A stretch of DNA of 64,000 nt. It comes from Deltaproteobacteria bacterium (lineage in GTDB: Bacteria; Myxococcota_A; UBA796; SXON01). Where the stretch lies: NCBI GenBank assembly GCA_947486185.1, contig CANKTH010000007.1:16894-80893 (forward strand), given 5' to 3'. Below, piece by piece: positions 24,294-33,134 of this stretch. Numbering within the stretch: position 1 is the stretch's first letter; each line of letters opens with the position of its first letter. Under the pieces are notes generated by a model. That model made no database searches and was not told where the DNA came from. It was given only the letters and a program-made list of their open reading frames with translations. The translations under genes were made by a program, and so were the position numbers.

Positions 24294-25574
24294 TCAGCTT
24301 GCGGCGCGCGCGGCCGGGACGTCCAGGTCTTCACTTCCTTGTTCCAGCACCATTTTTCGGCTCGCTACCCAGAGCAGCACCGCGGCGACAGCGCACGCCA
24401 GCGGCGCGCTCCACAGCGCTGCCCGCATCGCTCCGGGATCCCCTCCCAGCGCGTCGGAGAACCGGCCAACCAGGGGCGGCGCAAGCCCGTAGCCCAGGCC
24501 GTTGACCACAAAAAAGTACACCGCGATGCCCAGGCCCCGAAGCTCGGGCCGCACCAGCTCGTGCACGTCCGCCGCGGCCGGCCCCAGCCAGGCCAGCCCC
24601 AGGCCAGCGAGCAGGAAGTAACAGACAAAAAGCAGCTCCGGCTGGTTGAAGGAGAGGAGACCCGCCCACACCGGCACACAGAGCCCCGCGAGCACCGCGC
24701 CGAACAGCAAACGTCCTCCACCCATCCTCGCGCGCACCCGATCCGCGATCCACCCGCCAAAAGCCGTGCCCGCCCCGCCCGCGATCGCCATGCTGACGCC
24801 CGAGAGCGTACCGATCTGGGCGAGACTCAGCCCGTGCGCACGGACGAGCAGGCTAGGCACCCAGATCGACAAACTGTTGGTCGCCACCGCGAAGGCCGCG
24901 TAGCCCAACACATGCCAGCGAAGGGCGGAGGAGCGGAGGAGCCCGCGCCAGTCCGCGGCGGGGGCGGACGTCGACGACACCCTCCGCCCCGGCTCCGGCA
25001 GCATCCAGACCGTCAGCGCCAACAGCACCCCCGGAAAACCAAGGATCCAGAACGCGTGTCGCCAGGACCACTCCGCCGCGATCAGGCCCCCACCAAAAAA
25101 GGCCGCCGCCGCCCCCAGGGGAATCCCGGCCGAGTACAGTGACTGGACGGTAGCGCGACGCTCGGCCGGGAAAATGTCGGATAACCAGGATAATGCCGCG
25201 GGACCCAGGGTCGCCTCCCCTACCCCGACCATCACCCGGCAGAAGAACAGCGTCCAAAAGCTGTCGGCGAAGCCGGACAGGCCCGAGAACACGCTCCAGG
25301 TGACCAGGCCCACCGCGATCAGGCCACGACGCGACACCCGGTCCGCGAGCCGCCCGAACGGCACACCGAGCACGCTGTAGAAGAGCACGAACGAGGTGGA
25401 GCCGAGGAGCGCCAGCTCAAGGTCGCTCAAGCTCAGCTCAGCCTTGATCGGCGTGAACAGGATGTAGATGAGCGTCCGGTCCAGGAAGTTCATCAGGTAC
25501 ACCAGGCATAACACCGCGAGGGTGAGCCAGGCGCGGGGCGTATGAGCCGCAGCGGGCTGGACGATAGGATTCAT
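24294..25574 (-). CDS. MFS transporter (spinster-like)
   Basis: A 426-residue, 12-helix major facilitator from MNPIVQPAAAHT; the 71 extra residues in the track are Arg/Cys-rich and unlike a transporter. The helix 2-3 loop carries GRLADRVSRRGLI and the second half the matching GGWIADRVRARMG. NFLDRTLIYILFTPIK near the start is typical of the spinster-like/anion-cation symporter branch. It is convergent with the polyketide operon (17 bp apart), so co-regulation is not assured, but export of the operon's product is possible. Substrate unknown. Confidence 0.85.
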   Translation of the reverse strand: MNPIVQPAAAHTPRAWLTLAVLCLVYLMNFLDRTLIYILFTPIKAELSLSDLELALLGSTSFVLFYSVLGVPFGRLADRVSRRGLIAVGLVTWSVFSGLSGFADSFWTLFFCRVMVGVGEATLGPAALSWLSDIFPAERRATVQSLYSAGIPLGAAAAFFGGGLIAAEWSWRHAFWILGFPGVLLALTVWMLPEPGRRVSSTSAPAADWRGLLRSSALRWHVLGYAAFAVATNSLSIWVPSLLVRAHGLSLAQIGTLSGVSMAIAGGAGTAFGGWIADRVRARMGGGRLLFGAVLAGLCVPVWAGLLSFNQPELLFVCYFLLAGLGLAWLGPAAADVHELVRPELRGLGIAVYFFVVNGLGYGLAPPLVGRFSDALGGDPGAMRAALWSAPLACAVAAVLLWVASRKMVLEQGSEDLDVPAARAAS

Positions 25575-25620
25575 GATGCGTCGCAGCATAGCCGGCACGG
25601 CCCTATTGTGCAACGCAGCA

Positions 25621-26046
25621 TCACCTCTGCGGTACGAAGGTCTCTCCGGCGTGGTAGTACCAGCGCCCGCCCTCTCGGACAAAGGATGAATCTTCGCCGA
25701 TCTCCTTCTCCAGCGCGCCGCGGCGCATGGTCGCGACGAAACGGACCTCGCCCCGATCCCCTTCACTGTGCTCTTGCAGCACAGCAAGGTGGGTGAACCG
25801 GACGTCCCGCACGGTCGCCTCGACCTCCGCGCGCCACCGAGCAGGATCTGGCTTCGTGCGTACGTAATCGGGGTGCGTGGTCTCCAGGAGGAAACGAGTC
25901 TCCCCCATCACGAAGGCGCTGTACCGCGCGCGCATCAGCGTCCCCGGGTCAGACGCTGGAGCGCCCATGTGAAAAACGCGACAACAACGCTTGTATTTCT
26001 GTGGGCGGCCACAGGGGCACGGGCCGTTGGGGGACGGGACGCTCAT
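25621..26046 (-). CDS. YchJ-family SEC-C motif protein (UPF0225)
   Basis: A 141-residue protein. The N-terminal CPCGRPQKYKRCC is a SEC-C zinc motif (CxCx8CC), followed by MRARYSAFVMGETRFLLETTHP, the standard opening of the YchJ NTF2-like domain. It ends in GRWYYHAGETF. YchJ proteins are cytosolic and of unknown biochemical role. Overlaps the upstream methyltransferase stop by ATGA. Confidence 0.88.
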   Translation of the reverse strand: MSVPSPNGPCPCGRPQKYKRCCRVFHMGAPASDPGTLMRARYSAFVMGETRFLLETTHPDYVRTKPDPARWRAEVEATVRDVRFTHLAVLQEHSEGDRGEVRFVATMRRGALEKEIGEDSSFVREGGRWYYHAGETFVPQR

Positions 26047-26876
26047 GTTCGGCTCGGGGAGGCGGAGGGCCGGCCGCTGACGTGGAGCTCCACCACGCTG
26101 TAGGCCTGCTCACCACGGGTGATACGCGAAAAGCTACGACCAAGGAGGCGATATGGGGTGGACATCCCGTCGAGCACCGAGAGCTGCTGACCCAGCGTCA
26201 GGGCGGGCGCCCACGCAAGGACCTCGGCGGGCCGCCGGAACCCCCAGTGAAACCGTTCGCCGAGGGAGCGTACGCTCCCGGGGGTGAAGCGTAGCCGCTG
26301 GCCGAGCCAGTGCCCGGCGTCAAAAATAATGGTGGACCCGGCAGGAAGCCGCGCCGCCGCCTCCTGGAAGAAGGCGCGCACCTGGTCCCGCGAGAGGTAC
26401 ATCAGCACCCCCTCCACCACCACCAGGAGCGGCTCCCCAGGACGAGCGCCGATCGTCTCGATCCACGCCGGATCGGTGAGTGAACCCGCCACCAGGCGGC
26501 AGCGCTGCTGCTCGGGCCATAAGCTGCGGCGAAAGCGGACCACGTCCGGCAGGTCGAGGTCGACCCAGCGCAGTCGGCGGTTGTCGATCCGGCGAAAACG
26601 ATGGTCCAGCCCGCCCCCCAAGCTGACGCCCAACCCGTCCGGGTGGTGGCTGAACCATACTTCAGCGAGGCGATCGATGAGCCGCGCGCGCACCACCGCG
26701 CCACGCATCGACGCACGGTCACGGCTCAGGGGCCGAGGATCGACGTCCAGCCGCCCAAGGGCCTCCTTGGCGGCGGGATCCCGAAAATCCAGGTCAGGAT
26801 TGAGTTCTTCGGAGAGCGCTCGAGCGACGAGCGGCACCAGGAGGGTGCGGGACACACCGGAGAACGGGAGCTTCAT
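26043..26876 (-). CDS. Class I SAM methyltransferase, leucine-carboxyl-methyltransferase (LCM/PPM1) type
   Basis: A 277-residue protein. Motifs of the LCM family: SLGGGLDHRFRR (SAM binding, family form LGxGxDxRxxR), RWVDLDLPDVVRFRR, LVVVEGVLMYLSRDQVRAFF and a post-motif FDAG. In bacteria this family includes polyketide O-methyltransferases such as TcmP and many uncharacterised enzymes. No partner gene is obvious; it overlaps the YchJ gene. Substrate not predictable. Confidence 0.82.
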   Translation of the reverse strand: MKLPFSGVSRTLLVPLVARALSEELNPDLDFRDPAAKEALGRLDVDPRPLSRDRASMRGAVVRARLIDRLAEVWFSHHPDGLGVSLGGGLDHRFRRIDNRRLRWVDLDLPDVVRFRRSLWPEQQRCRLVAGSLTDPAWIETIGARPGEPLLVVVEGVLMYLSRDQVRAFFQEAAARLPAGSTIIFDAGHWLGQRLRFTPGSVRSLGERFHWGFRRPAEVLAWAPALTLGQQLSVLDGMSTPYRLLGRSFSRITRGEQAYSVVELHVSGRPSASPSRT

Positions 26877-26923
26877 GAGGCGGCGAGTCTAACCGACCCG
26901 CGCCGGCAGGTTAGGGGCGCGCC

Positions 26924-27499
26924 ATGCCAGAGACCCGAGCCACGTACTACTCCGTCGACATCGAGTGCTCCGGCACGGTGCCCGCCCTCTACGACATGAT
27001 CTCTCTCGGCGCGGTCGTCGTGGCGCCGGACGCAGAAGGGGAGCTCTCGCCGGGCGCCACCTTCTATACGGAGCTCCGGCCTGAGTCCCCGACGGTGGAC
27101 CCCGGAGCGATGAAGGTCAATGGGCTCGACATCGAAAAACTCCGCCGCGAAGGCACACCTCGGCGAGTCGCCCTGGAGTCCCTCACCGCATGGGTCGCCG
27201 CCACCTGCCGGCCGGGCACCAAACCCGTGTTCGTCGGTCATAATGCCCCGTTCGACTGGAGCTTTGTCGCCTACTCTTACGGCGTCGAAGGTATGCCGAA
27301 CCCCTTCGGCTACAAGGCCCTTGACACCAAGGCGCTCGCGGCCGGCGCGCTGGGCCTTCACTGGTTCGACACCGGCAAGGAGATCCTGGACAAAAAACTG
27401 GGCATCGAAGCAGAAGACATGAGCCAGAAGCACCGCGCCGACTACGACGCCCTCTACCAGGCCAAGATCCTGGTGCAACTCCTCAAAAGGCAGGGATAA
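26924..27499 (+). CDS. DEDDh 3'-5' exonuclease (RNase T / DnaQ fold)
   Basis: A 191-residue single-domain exonuclease. The acidic motifs are YYSVDIECSG (Asp and Glu of motif I), VGHNAPFDWSFV (motif II) and HRADYDALYQ (motif III with the catalytic His and Asp of the DEDDh class). It may trim RNA or DNA 3' ends; no epsilon-type C-terminal polymerase-binding tail is seen. It lies 6 bp ahead of purF on the same strand, so the two are probably co-transcribed. Confidence 0.88.
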   Translation: MPETRATYYSVDIECSGTVPALYDMISLGAVVVAPDAEGELSPGATFYTELRPESPTVDPGAMKVNGLDIEKLRREGTPRRVALESLTAWVAATCRPGTKPVFVGHNAPFDWSFVAYSYGVEGMPNPFGYKALDTKALAAGALGLHWFDTGKEILDKKLGIEAEDMSQKHRADYDALYQAKILVQLLKRQG

Positions 27500-27505
27500 G
27501 CTTAC

Positions 27506-28945
27506 ATGTGTGGGTTCATTGGCGTGGCTGGCCTTCAAGACGTTGCTCCGATGGTGGCCACCGGATTGGCCGCGATCCAGCACCGCGGTCAGGACGCGTG
27601 CGGTATTGGCACGGTCGAGCAGGGTCGTGTACACCTTCACAAAGATCTCGGTCTTGTAAGTACGGTTTTTGGCGGCAGCTCCGGAGAGCGCCTCGCGTCC
27701 TTACGCGGCCGCGCCGGTATCGGGCATGTCCGCTACCCCACGGTAGGCGCCGGATTGCGGGCTGACGCCCAACCTTTCCACACCCGGCGTCCGGGCGTGT
27801 TGATGGCCCACAACGGCAACGTCACGAACCTCGACGAGCTCGGTCGCTGGCTCGGCGAGCGCGGCGTGCGTGTGCAATCCGGCTGCGACGTGGAGCCGAT
27901 CATGCTGGTTTTTGCCGAGTCGCTCGCAGCGCTCAGGCATGAGCCTATCACCGACGACGACGTGTGTAGCGCGGTGGCCGAGGTGTTTCTCCGAGTCCGA
28001 GGCGCCTATACCTGCGTGGCCCTCTTGGAGGTCAATGGCGTCGAGACGCTCGTGGCCTTCCGCGACCCGCACGGGATCCGGCCGGGGTGCTACGGCAGTC
28101 TCCCAGATGGAAGCTGGATCGCCGCGAGCGAGAGCGTCGCGCTCGACGCGCTCGGTGCCCAGCGGGTGGCCGACCTGCCACCCGGCGCGGTGGTGTTCCT
28201 CACCGCAGGCGCGCTCCCCCGGGTGAGGCCCGTCGAGAGCCGGGCCGTTCGGTCGTGTGTTTTTGAGCGCATCTACTTTGCGCGACCCGACTCGCTCATG
28301 GAGGGTGGGCGTGTCTACGAACAACGCTGGAAGATGGGCGTTGCGCTGGGTGAAGAGTGGCGCGCGCGCGGACTCGAAGCGGACGTGGTGGTACCGGTGC
28401 CCGACACCTCACGACCCGCGGCCCAGGCCCTCGCCGAGACGCTTGGCCTGCCGCTGCGGGAGGGCTTCATCAAGAACCGGTACTCGGGGCGTACGTTCAT
28501 CATGCCTGACGCCGCCACGAGGCAGGCGACCCTACGCCTCAAGCTCAACCCGATCCCCGAAATATTCGAGGGTAAACGGGTAATCCTTGTAGATGACAGC
28601 GTGGTGCGCGGTACGACGGTGCGCCGGCTCTCAGACATGGTGCGCACGATCCAACCGGCGGAGGTGCACCTCGCAGTGTTTTCGCCGCCCGTCCGACACC
28701 CCTGTTTTTATGGCATCGACATGCCCTCGCGCAACGAGCTCGTAGCCGCGCGTCTCGGCCCCGAGCAGTGGCCGGCCGCGTTCGGGTGTGACACCGTCAC
28801 CTTTTTGTCGGTGGAGGGCCTGCGAAAAGTGGCGGGCCCTGACACGTGCCGCGCCTGTTTCGACGGGGACTATGTCGTGCCGCTCGTCGCCGAGGAACAG
28901 TCCAGAATCGTGGAAGATCGAGCACGAATCGCGACACGGGTATGA
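27506..28945 (+). CDS. purF: Amidophosphoribosyltransferase
   Basis: A 479-residue protein catalysing the first step of purine synthesis, PRPP + Gln to phosphoribosylamine. It opens with MCGFIGVAG, so Cys2 is the glutaminase nucleophile with no propeptide. The N-terminal Ntn domain contains IQHRGQDACGIG and the C-terminal phosphoribosyltransferase domain VILVDDSVVRGTT (PRPP loop). Four Cys positions (RSCVFERIYF, HPCFYGIDMPS and TCRACF) match the [4Fe-4S] ligand pattern I recall from the Bacillus-type enzyme, so a structural cluster is likely. Length is normal. Confidence 0.95.
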   Translation: MCGFIGVAGLQDVAPMVATGLAAIQHRGQDACGIGTVEQGRVHLHKDLGLVSTVFGGSSGERLASLRGRAGIGHVRYPTVGAGLRADAQPFHTRRPGVLMAHNGNVTNLDELGRWLGERGVRVQSGCDVEPIMLVFAESLAALRHEPITDDDVCSAVAEVFLRVRGAYTCVALLEVNGVETLVAFRDPHGIRPGCYGSLPDGSWIAASESVALDALGAQRVADLPPGAVVFLTAGALPRVRPVESRAVRSCVFERIYFARPDSLMEGGRVYEQRWKMGVALGEEWRARGLEADVVVPVPDTSRPAAQALAETLGLPLREGFIKNRYSGRTFIMPDAATRQATLRLKLNPIPEIFEGKRVILVDDSVVRGTTVRRLSDMVRTIQPAEVHLAVFSPPVRHPCFYGIDMPSRNELVAARLGPEQWPAAFGCDTVTFLSVEGLRKVAGPDTCRACFDGDYVVPLVAEEQSRIVEDRARIATRV

Positions 28946-28990
28946 CGACGCGCGTCCCGGGCACGACGCGCTGTGTTAGGGATTGATCAG

Positions 28991-29947
28991 ATGCGCCCGC
29001 ACGACGCGCCCGACGACGCCCACTACCTGCATGAGCGGACCCAGCTCCAAGCCCTCCTGGTCCCTCCGATCGAGGACCCACGTGTGCTGTCGTGGATTCC
29101 CAAAAGCCAGCGCTTGGTGGTGGTGAACCAGGCAGGCTCGCTCTTCGAGGTCGAGCCGGTGTTCGGGACCCGAAAGCTGGGCGAGGTGGCCGGCGAGCCC
29201 GGCGCGATCGCGGTTGACCATGAGCGCGTCGCCGTGATGTCGCGCGACGGCACACTGGGGGTGTGGACGCTGCCCGACCTGGTGCAGGTGTGGCGCGGCC
29301 GCAGCGACCTCCAGGCGCAACGCCGCCTGATCTGGTGCGGCGCCCATCTGATCCTCAGCGGAGACGACGGTGAGGGGAAACGTTGGGCGTTCGCTTACGA
29401 TACGACTGGCAGGCTCAGCTTGCAGATCCACATGCCGTCGGGCGCGGTCGTGGGAGCGCACCCCGTCTCGGGTGAGCTCTACATCGTCCGGAGCACTGTC
29501 GCCGGTTTGAGGCGGGCCGCCTTCGGGGCCCCGCCGACGCTCGGCCCCCATGATCGACTCTTCGACGTAGACGCGACCGGCATGTCCAGGCGTGACGCGG
29601 ACAATCCCCCAACGTCCCATCGCCTGACCCTCACCGGCGACGGCAGCGTCCTGGGCATTGCCGACGGCGGGGTGGTGGTATGGCCGGCGGGCCAATCGCA
29701 GCCGACCACGGTGCGCATCGGCGAGGTCGTGACCGCGAACCTCTCCTTCGACGGCGCCTGGTTGGGCATCGGTACTCGCGGCGGGGGCGTCGCGATCGCC
29801 GACCTGCGCAACCCGGCGGCGGCCCGCGTGAATCCTCAGCGCACCGAAGGGCACGCCTCGACGATCAACCAGTTGGAGTTCGCGCCCCGAGGCCAATGGT
29901 TGGCCACCCTGGCTGATAAAGTGCGTTTGTGGACCGCGAGCAACTGA
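28991..29947 (+). CDS. WD40-like beta-propeller protein
   Basis: A 318-residue protein from ATG at 28991 (preceded by AGGGA), preferred over the GTG at 28973. Repeating four-strand blades are suggested by VVVNQAGSLFEV, VAVMSRDGTLGVWTLPD, SFDGAWLGIGTRGGGVAIADL and FAPRGQWLATLADKVRLW; the last two are close to WD40 repeats. There is no signal peptide, so it is likely cytosolic and works as a protein-interaction platform. The stop abuts the next small membrane gene (ATG immediately follows the TGA). Confidence 0.75.
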   Translation: MRPHDAPDDAHYLHERTQLQALLVPPIEDPRVLSWIPKSQRLVVVNQAGSLFEVEPVFGTRKLGEVAGEPGAIAVDHERVAVMSRDGTLGVWTLPDLVQVWRGRSDLQAQRRLIWCGAHLILSGDDGEGKRWAFAYDTTGRLSLQIHMPSGAVVGAHPVSGELYIVRSTVAGLRRAAFGAPPTLGPHDRLFDVDATGMSRRDADNPPTSHRLTLTGDGSVLGIADGGVVVWPAGQSQPTTVRIGEVVTANLSFDGAWLGIGTRGGGVAIADLRNPAAARVNPQRTEGHASTINQLEFAPRGQWLATLADKVRLWTASN

Positions 29948-30157
29948 ATGCGTGAGCCCGATCGCCACCCGAGCCTCGCCGAGCGTATCGCGACGCGGGT
30001 GGAGCGGCTCGGCGGCGCCGGGGCGATGCTGGCGATGCTGCTCCGGGCTCACCCCTTCTTCCTCGCCTTTTTTTCGGCGTTGCTCGTGATCGCGGCCCTG
30101 CTCAGCCTGGCCCTCGCATGGTCACACGTGGCGCCGAGCGCCTACGTGGTGTTCTGA
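29948..30157 (+). CDS. Small single-pass membrane protein
   Basis: A 69-residue protein that starts immediately after the propeller gene's stop. The N-terminal half is charged (RIATRVERLGG), followed by one long hydrophobic stretch (FFLAFFSALLVIAALLSLAL) that predicts a single transmembrane helix. Coupling to the WD40-like protein suggests it could be its membrane partner. No family recognised. Confidence 0.6.
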   Translation: MREPDRHPSLAERIATRVERLGGAGAMLAMLLRAHPFFLAFFSALLVIAALLSLALAWSHVAPSAYVVF

Positions 30158-30232
30158 CGCGGACGCGACGAGGGGATCCGGATAAACGGTGGCGGCAACA
30201 CACTCCGACCCCGCGCTGCCCCAGGAGGCCCG

Positions 30233-31900
30233 ATGTACCATGATTTCCTCATCCTTGGCGGCGCCGGCCTCGTCGGTTTCCAGGTCTGCCGTCAGCTCGT
30301 GCTCAACCTCAAACCGCGACGCATCGTGGTCGGCTCCCTTCTTGAATCCGAGGCGGCCGGGGCGTGTACCCGCTTGGAGCGTGAGTTCGGTGAGGGCGTG
30401 GCGTTTGTACCTGCTTGGGGCAACCTGTTTGTGCCACGCGAGCTCGCCAACAGCCCTCGGTCGGCGGTGATGCAAGACGGTCGCCTGCGCGCCCGACTAC
30501 TGGCCGCGGTGTACGACGACTACGAAGAAGCCTACCGTAGTAACCACCTGGTCCAACTGATCCGGGGCCATCGCCCTGAGGTGATCGTCGATTGTGTCAA
30601 CACGGCGACCGGGCTGTCCTACCAGGACGTATTCGACGGCGCCGCCAAGGTGCGGGGCTGGATCAAGGGGGAGACCTACGATTCCGCAGGCGTCGCCGAC
30701 CTGGAGACCTTCATGCTGTCCCAGTCCGTGCCCCAGCTCATCCGGCATGTACGCTTCCTGCACCAGGCTACGTCCGAGTACGCCACCGCGGTGTATGTCA
30801 AGGTTGGGACGACGGGCACGGGCGGCATGGGGTTGAACATCCCCTACACCCACTCCGAGGACAAGCCGAGCAAAAAACTGCTTGCAAAGAACGAAGCGGC
30901 CTTCGGGCACACCGGCCTCCTCTTCCTGCTGGCGCGCACGCCCAACTCACCGATCGTCAAGGAGGTGAAACCCGCCGCGATGATCGGCTACCGAGCGGTG
31001 CAGGTGATGGAGGTCCGCGACAAACACGACAGCTCTGTGCTCTACACCCCCAAGGAGGTCATCCTCGGGGGTCGTCTCGAACTCCGGGAAAACCAGGCGG
31101 ACTACCTGAAGACCGGCACGCTCAAGGTGCCGGTGGTGGACACAGGAGAGAACGGCGTGTTCACCCGGGGTGAGTTCGTGGCGATCACCGCCTTGGGTCA
31201 GATGGAGTACGTCACCCCCGAGGAGATCGCGCGGACGGTGGTCTTGGAGATCCGTGGCGCGAACACCGGCCAGGACGTGATCTCGGCGCTCGACGGCGCG
31301 GTGATCGAGCCGAGCTACAAAGCCGGGTTGATTCGGTCGGTGGCGGTCTCCGACCTCAACGCAGCGGAGCAGCAGAGTGGCATCCCTTCCGTAGCGCTGG
31401 GGCGTCTCGGCCCACCGGAGCTGTCGAAGTTGTTGTTTGAAGCCGAGCTTCTCAAGCGGACGATGGGCTCGATGGCCGCGGTGGCTTCCGACGAGGACCC
31501 CTCAGCGTTGGCGGATCGTTGCGCTGCAGTGTTGGAGTCGAGCGGTGTGGCGCGGACCGCCCCGTCCATCGGCATTCCCGTGCTCCTGCCCGACGGCAAA
31601 CGCCTGCTGCGCGGACCCAGGATCAACGTGCCTGAGTTGGAGGGCCACCGCACCGGAGTGGAGGTCGCGAGCGCGGCCGACATCGACGGCTGGGCCAAGA
31701 AGGGTTGGGTCGACCTGCGCCCCGCGAACATTCGCATCTGGCAGGAGCGCTTTCGTCGGATGCTACGCGCACGCGCCGACCTGCGTGACGAAGGCTCTGC
31801 GGCCGCCAGCACGCTCAGCTTCATCGCGACCGAGTTCGAGATCGGTGAGGTGGTGGCCTGGATCTTCAACAACGAGATGGGCGGGTACCGGGTGAAGTAG
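30233..31900 (+). CDS. Rossmann-fold NAD(P)-binding protein of unknown function
   Basis: A 555-residue protein preceded by AGGAGG. The N-terminus FLILGGAGLVGFQVCRQL is the dinucleotide-binding motif of extended SDR/epimerase-type proteins, with a later IVDCVNTATG and YATAVYVKVGTTGTGGMG region. The protein is much longer than usual epimerases; the C-terminal ~250 residues are helical, rich in charged residues, and unknown to me. A YxxxK pair is not evident in the usual place. It stands alone between the propeller genes and a phospholipid-type synthase. Oxidoreductase or epimerase activity is an inference from the fold only. Confidence 0.6.
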   Translation: MYHDFLILGGAGLVGFQVCRQLVLNLKPRRIVVGSLLESEAAGACTRLEREFGEGVAFVPAWGNLFVPRELANSPRSAVMQDGRLRARLLAAVYDDYEEAYRSNHLVQLIRGHRPEVIVDCVNTATGLSYQDVFDGAAKVRGWIKGETYDSAGVADLETFMLSQSVPQLIRHVRFLHQATSEYATAVYVKVGTTGTGGMGLNIPYTHSEDKPSKKLLAKNEAAFGHTGLLFLLARTPNSPIVKEVKPAAMIGYRAVQVMEVRDKHDSSVLYTPKEVILGGRLELRENQADYLKTGTLKVPVVDTGENGVFTRGEFVAITALGQMEYVTPEEIARTVVLEIRGANTGQDVISALDGAVIEPSYKAGLIRSVAVSDLNAAEQQSGIPSVALGRLGPPELSKLLFEAELLKRTMGSMAAVASDEDPSALADRCAAVLESSGVARTAPSIGIPVLLPDGKRLLRGPRINVPELEGHRTGVEVASAADIDGWAKKGWVDLRPANIRIWQERFRRMLRARADLRDEGSAAASTLSFIATEFEIGEVVAWIFNNEMGGYRVK

Positions 31901-32061
31901 GTCGACTGCGCCTACTGACGCTGGTTCCGGGCAAGGCGGGCACACCTGGCGCGATTCGGACGTCTCGCCCCGGATCTCTGGGGATGACACGCCCCGACAC
32001 CGGGGTTGCGGACGGCGGGCATCAATTCCGCGATGAGCCACGAGCGCGATAGGACGCCGGG

Positions 32062-32652
32062 GTGACCCCTACCCGCCTCCACCGGCTCATTCCCTGGGCC
32101 CTCGTCGCCAGTCGGGTGCTGCTCGCGCCTGTAGCCGTGCTGGTCGCCGCCTCCGATCTTCCCCGGTGGATCTGGCTCTTTCAGGGTACCCTCGCGGCAC
32201 TCTCCGACATCTACGACGGCGTGCTCGCCCGTCGGTGGGGCGTCGTGACACCGGGGCTGCGCCAGGGGGACAGCATCGCCGACACGATCTACGCCGTAGC
32301 GGTGGGACTCAGCTTCTTCGTGGCCGAACCAGAGATCTTTTGGGAGCACGCCTGGCTGATCGGGGTGATCATGGGTATCGAAGCGGCGCGCTATCCGCTG
32401 GATTGGTATCGATTCGGGAGGGGCGCGTCGTACCATGCACTGTCGGCCAGGCTGTTTGGGGTCTTGTTGATCCCGGTGTGCGGTGCCGTCATGTATTTCA
32501 CTTGGATCGGACCTTTTTTATGGCTCGTGCTCCTCGTGGGGCTCTACAGTGAGATCGAGGGGGTGTTGATGTCCCTGGTCTTGCCTCGGTGGACCCACGA
32601 CGTCCCGCATCTCGGGGTGGCGCTGGCGATTCGCCGTGAAGCTGGCGGATGA
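32062..32652 (+). CDS. CDP-alcohol phosphatidyltransferase family protein
   Basis: A 196-residue membrane protein with several hydrophobic helices. The family signature is present as SDIYDGVLARRWG followed by GLRQGDSIADTIY, that is D-x2-DG-x2-AR, then G and two Asp. The spacing from Gly to the third Asp looks one residue longer than the usual GxxxDxxxD. The family joins CDP-activated lipid or alcohol to an acceptor at the inner membrane. GTG start; its stop overlaps the GtrA-like gene by 4 bp. Confidence 0.8.
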   Translation: MTPTRLHRLIPWALVASRVLLAPVAVLVAASDLPRWIWLFQGTLAALSDIYDGVLARRWGVVTPGLRQGDSIADTIYAVAVGLSFFVAEPEIFWEHAWLIGVIMGIEAARYPLDWYRFGRGASYHALSARLFGVLLIPVCGAVMYFTWIGPFLWLVLLVGLYSEIEGVLMSLVLPRWTHDVPHLGVALAIRREAGG

Positions 32653-33134
32653 TGGAGCACCCACGACTCGGCGAGGCCTCCCGGGCCGCCTGGTTTGGGC
32701 TGCCCGAGAACCTGCGGATGCTGATGACGGCCGGACTCGGCGCGGGGATCGGCTATGTCACCTACGAGCTGCTCTATTGGCTCAATCCTCTCGAGCCGCG
32801 CGCGACCATCGCGTGGACCGTCGCCTACGTCATCAGCGTCACGCGCCAACACGGCCTCCACCGGCTGCTCACGTTCACCGAACCCGTGCCTTACTGGCCG
32901 AGCCTTCGCCGGGCCTATGTCATGTACAGCGGCGAGCTCGTGACCGGCGGCGCGCTTCAGTGGGCGCTCACTGAGAGACTGGCGGTGCACCATCGGCTCG
33001 CGTGGCTGATCTGCCTCGGATTCACAGCCACCACCAGCTTTTTCCTTCTCAAACGTTATGTCTTTGCGGGTTCGACGGTTCGGCCGAACACTCGCGGCGC
33101 GCCGAAACTCCCGAGCTCCACCCGAAAGTCATAA
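32649..33134 (+). CDS. GtrA-like small membrane protein
   Basis: A 161-residue protein with four hydrophobic segments. The pattern ATIAWTVAYVISVTRQHGLHR then LLTFTE, and the end FTATTSFFLLKRYVF, match the GtrA/DPMS family, which helps flip polyprenyl-linked sugars. Translational overlap with the CDP-alcohol phosphatidyltransferase suggests a shared role in envelope lipid or glycan assembly. The C-terminal ~20 residues overlap 79 bp of the convergent kinase gene. Confidence 0.72.
   Translation: MMEHPRLGEASRAAWFGLPENLRMLMTAGLGAGIGYVTYELLYWLNPLEPRATIAWTVAYVISVTRQHGLHRLLTFTEPVPYWPSLRRAYVMYSGELVTGGALQWALTERLAVHHRLAWLICLGFTATTSFFLLKRYVFAGSTVRPNTRGAPKLPSSTRKS

Noticed and set aside
31992-32005. CCCCG-ACAC-CGGGG hairpin after the Rossmann-protein gene as a terminator
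   Set aside because: The stem is only 5 bp and no T-tract follows; not enough to call a terminator.
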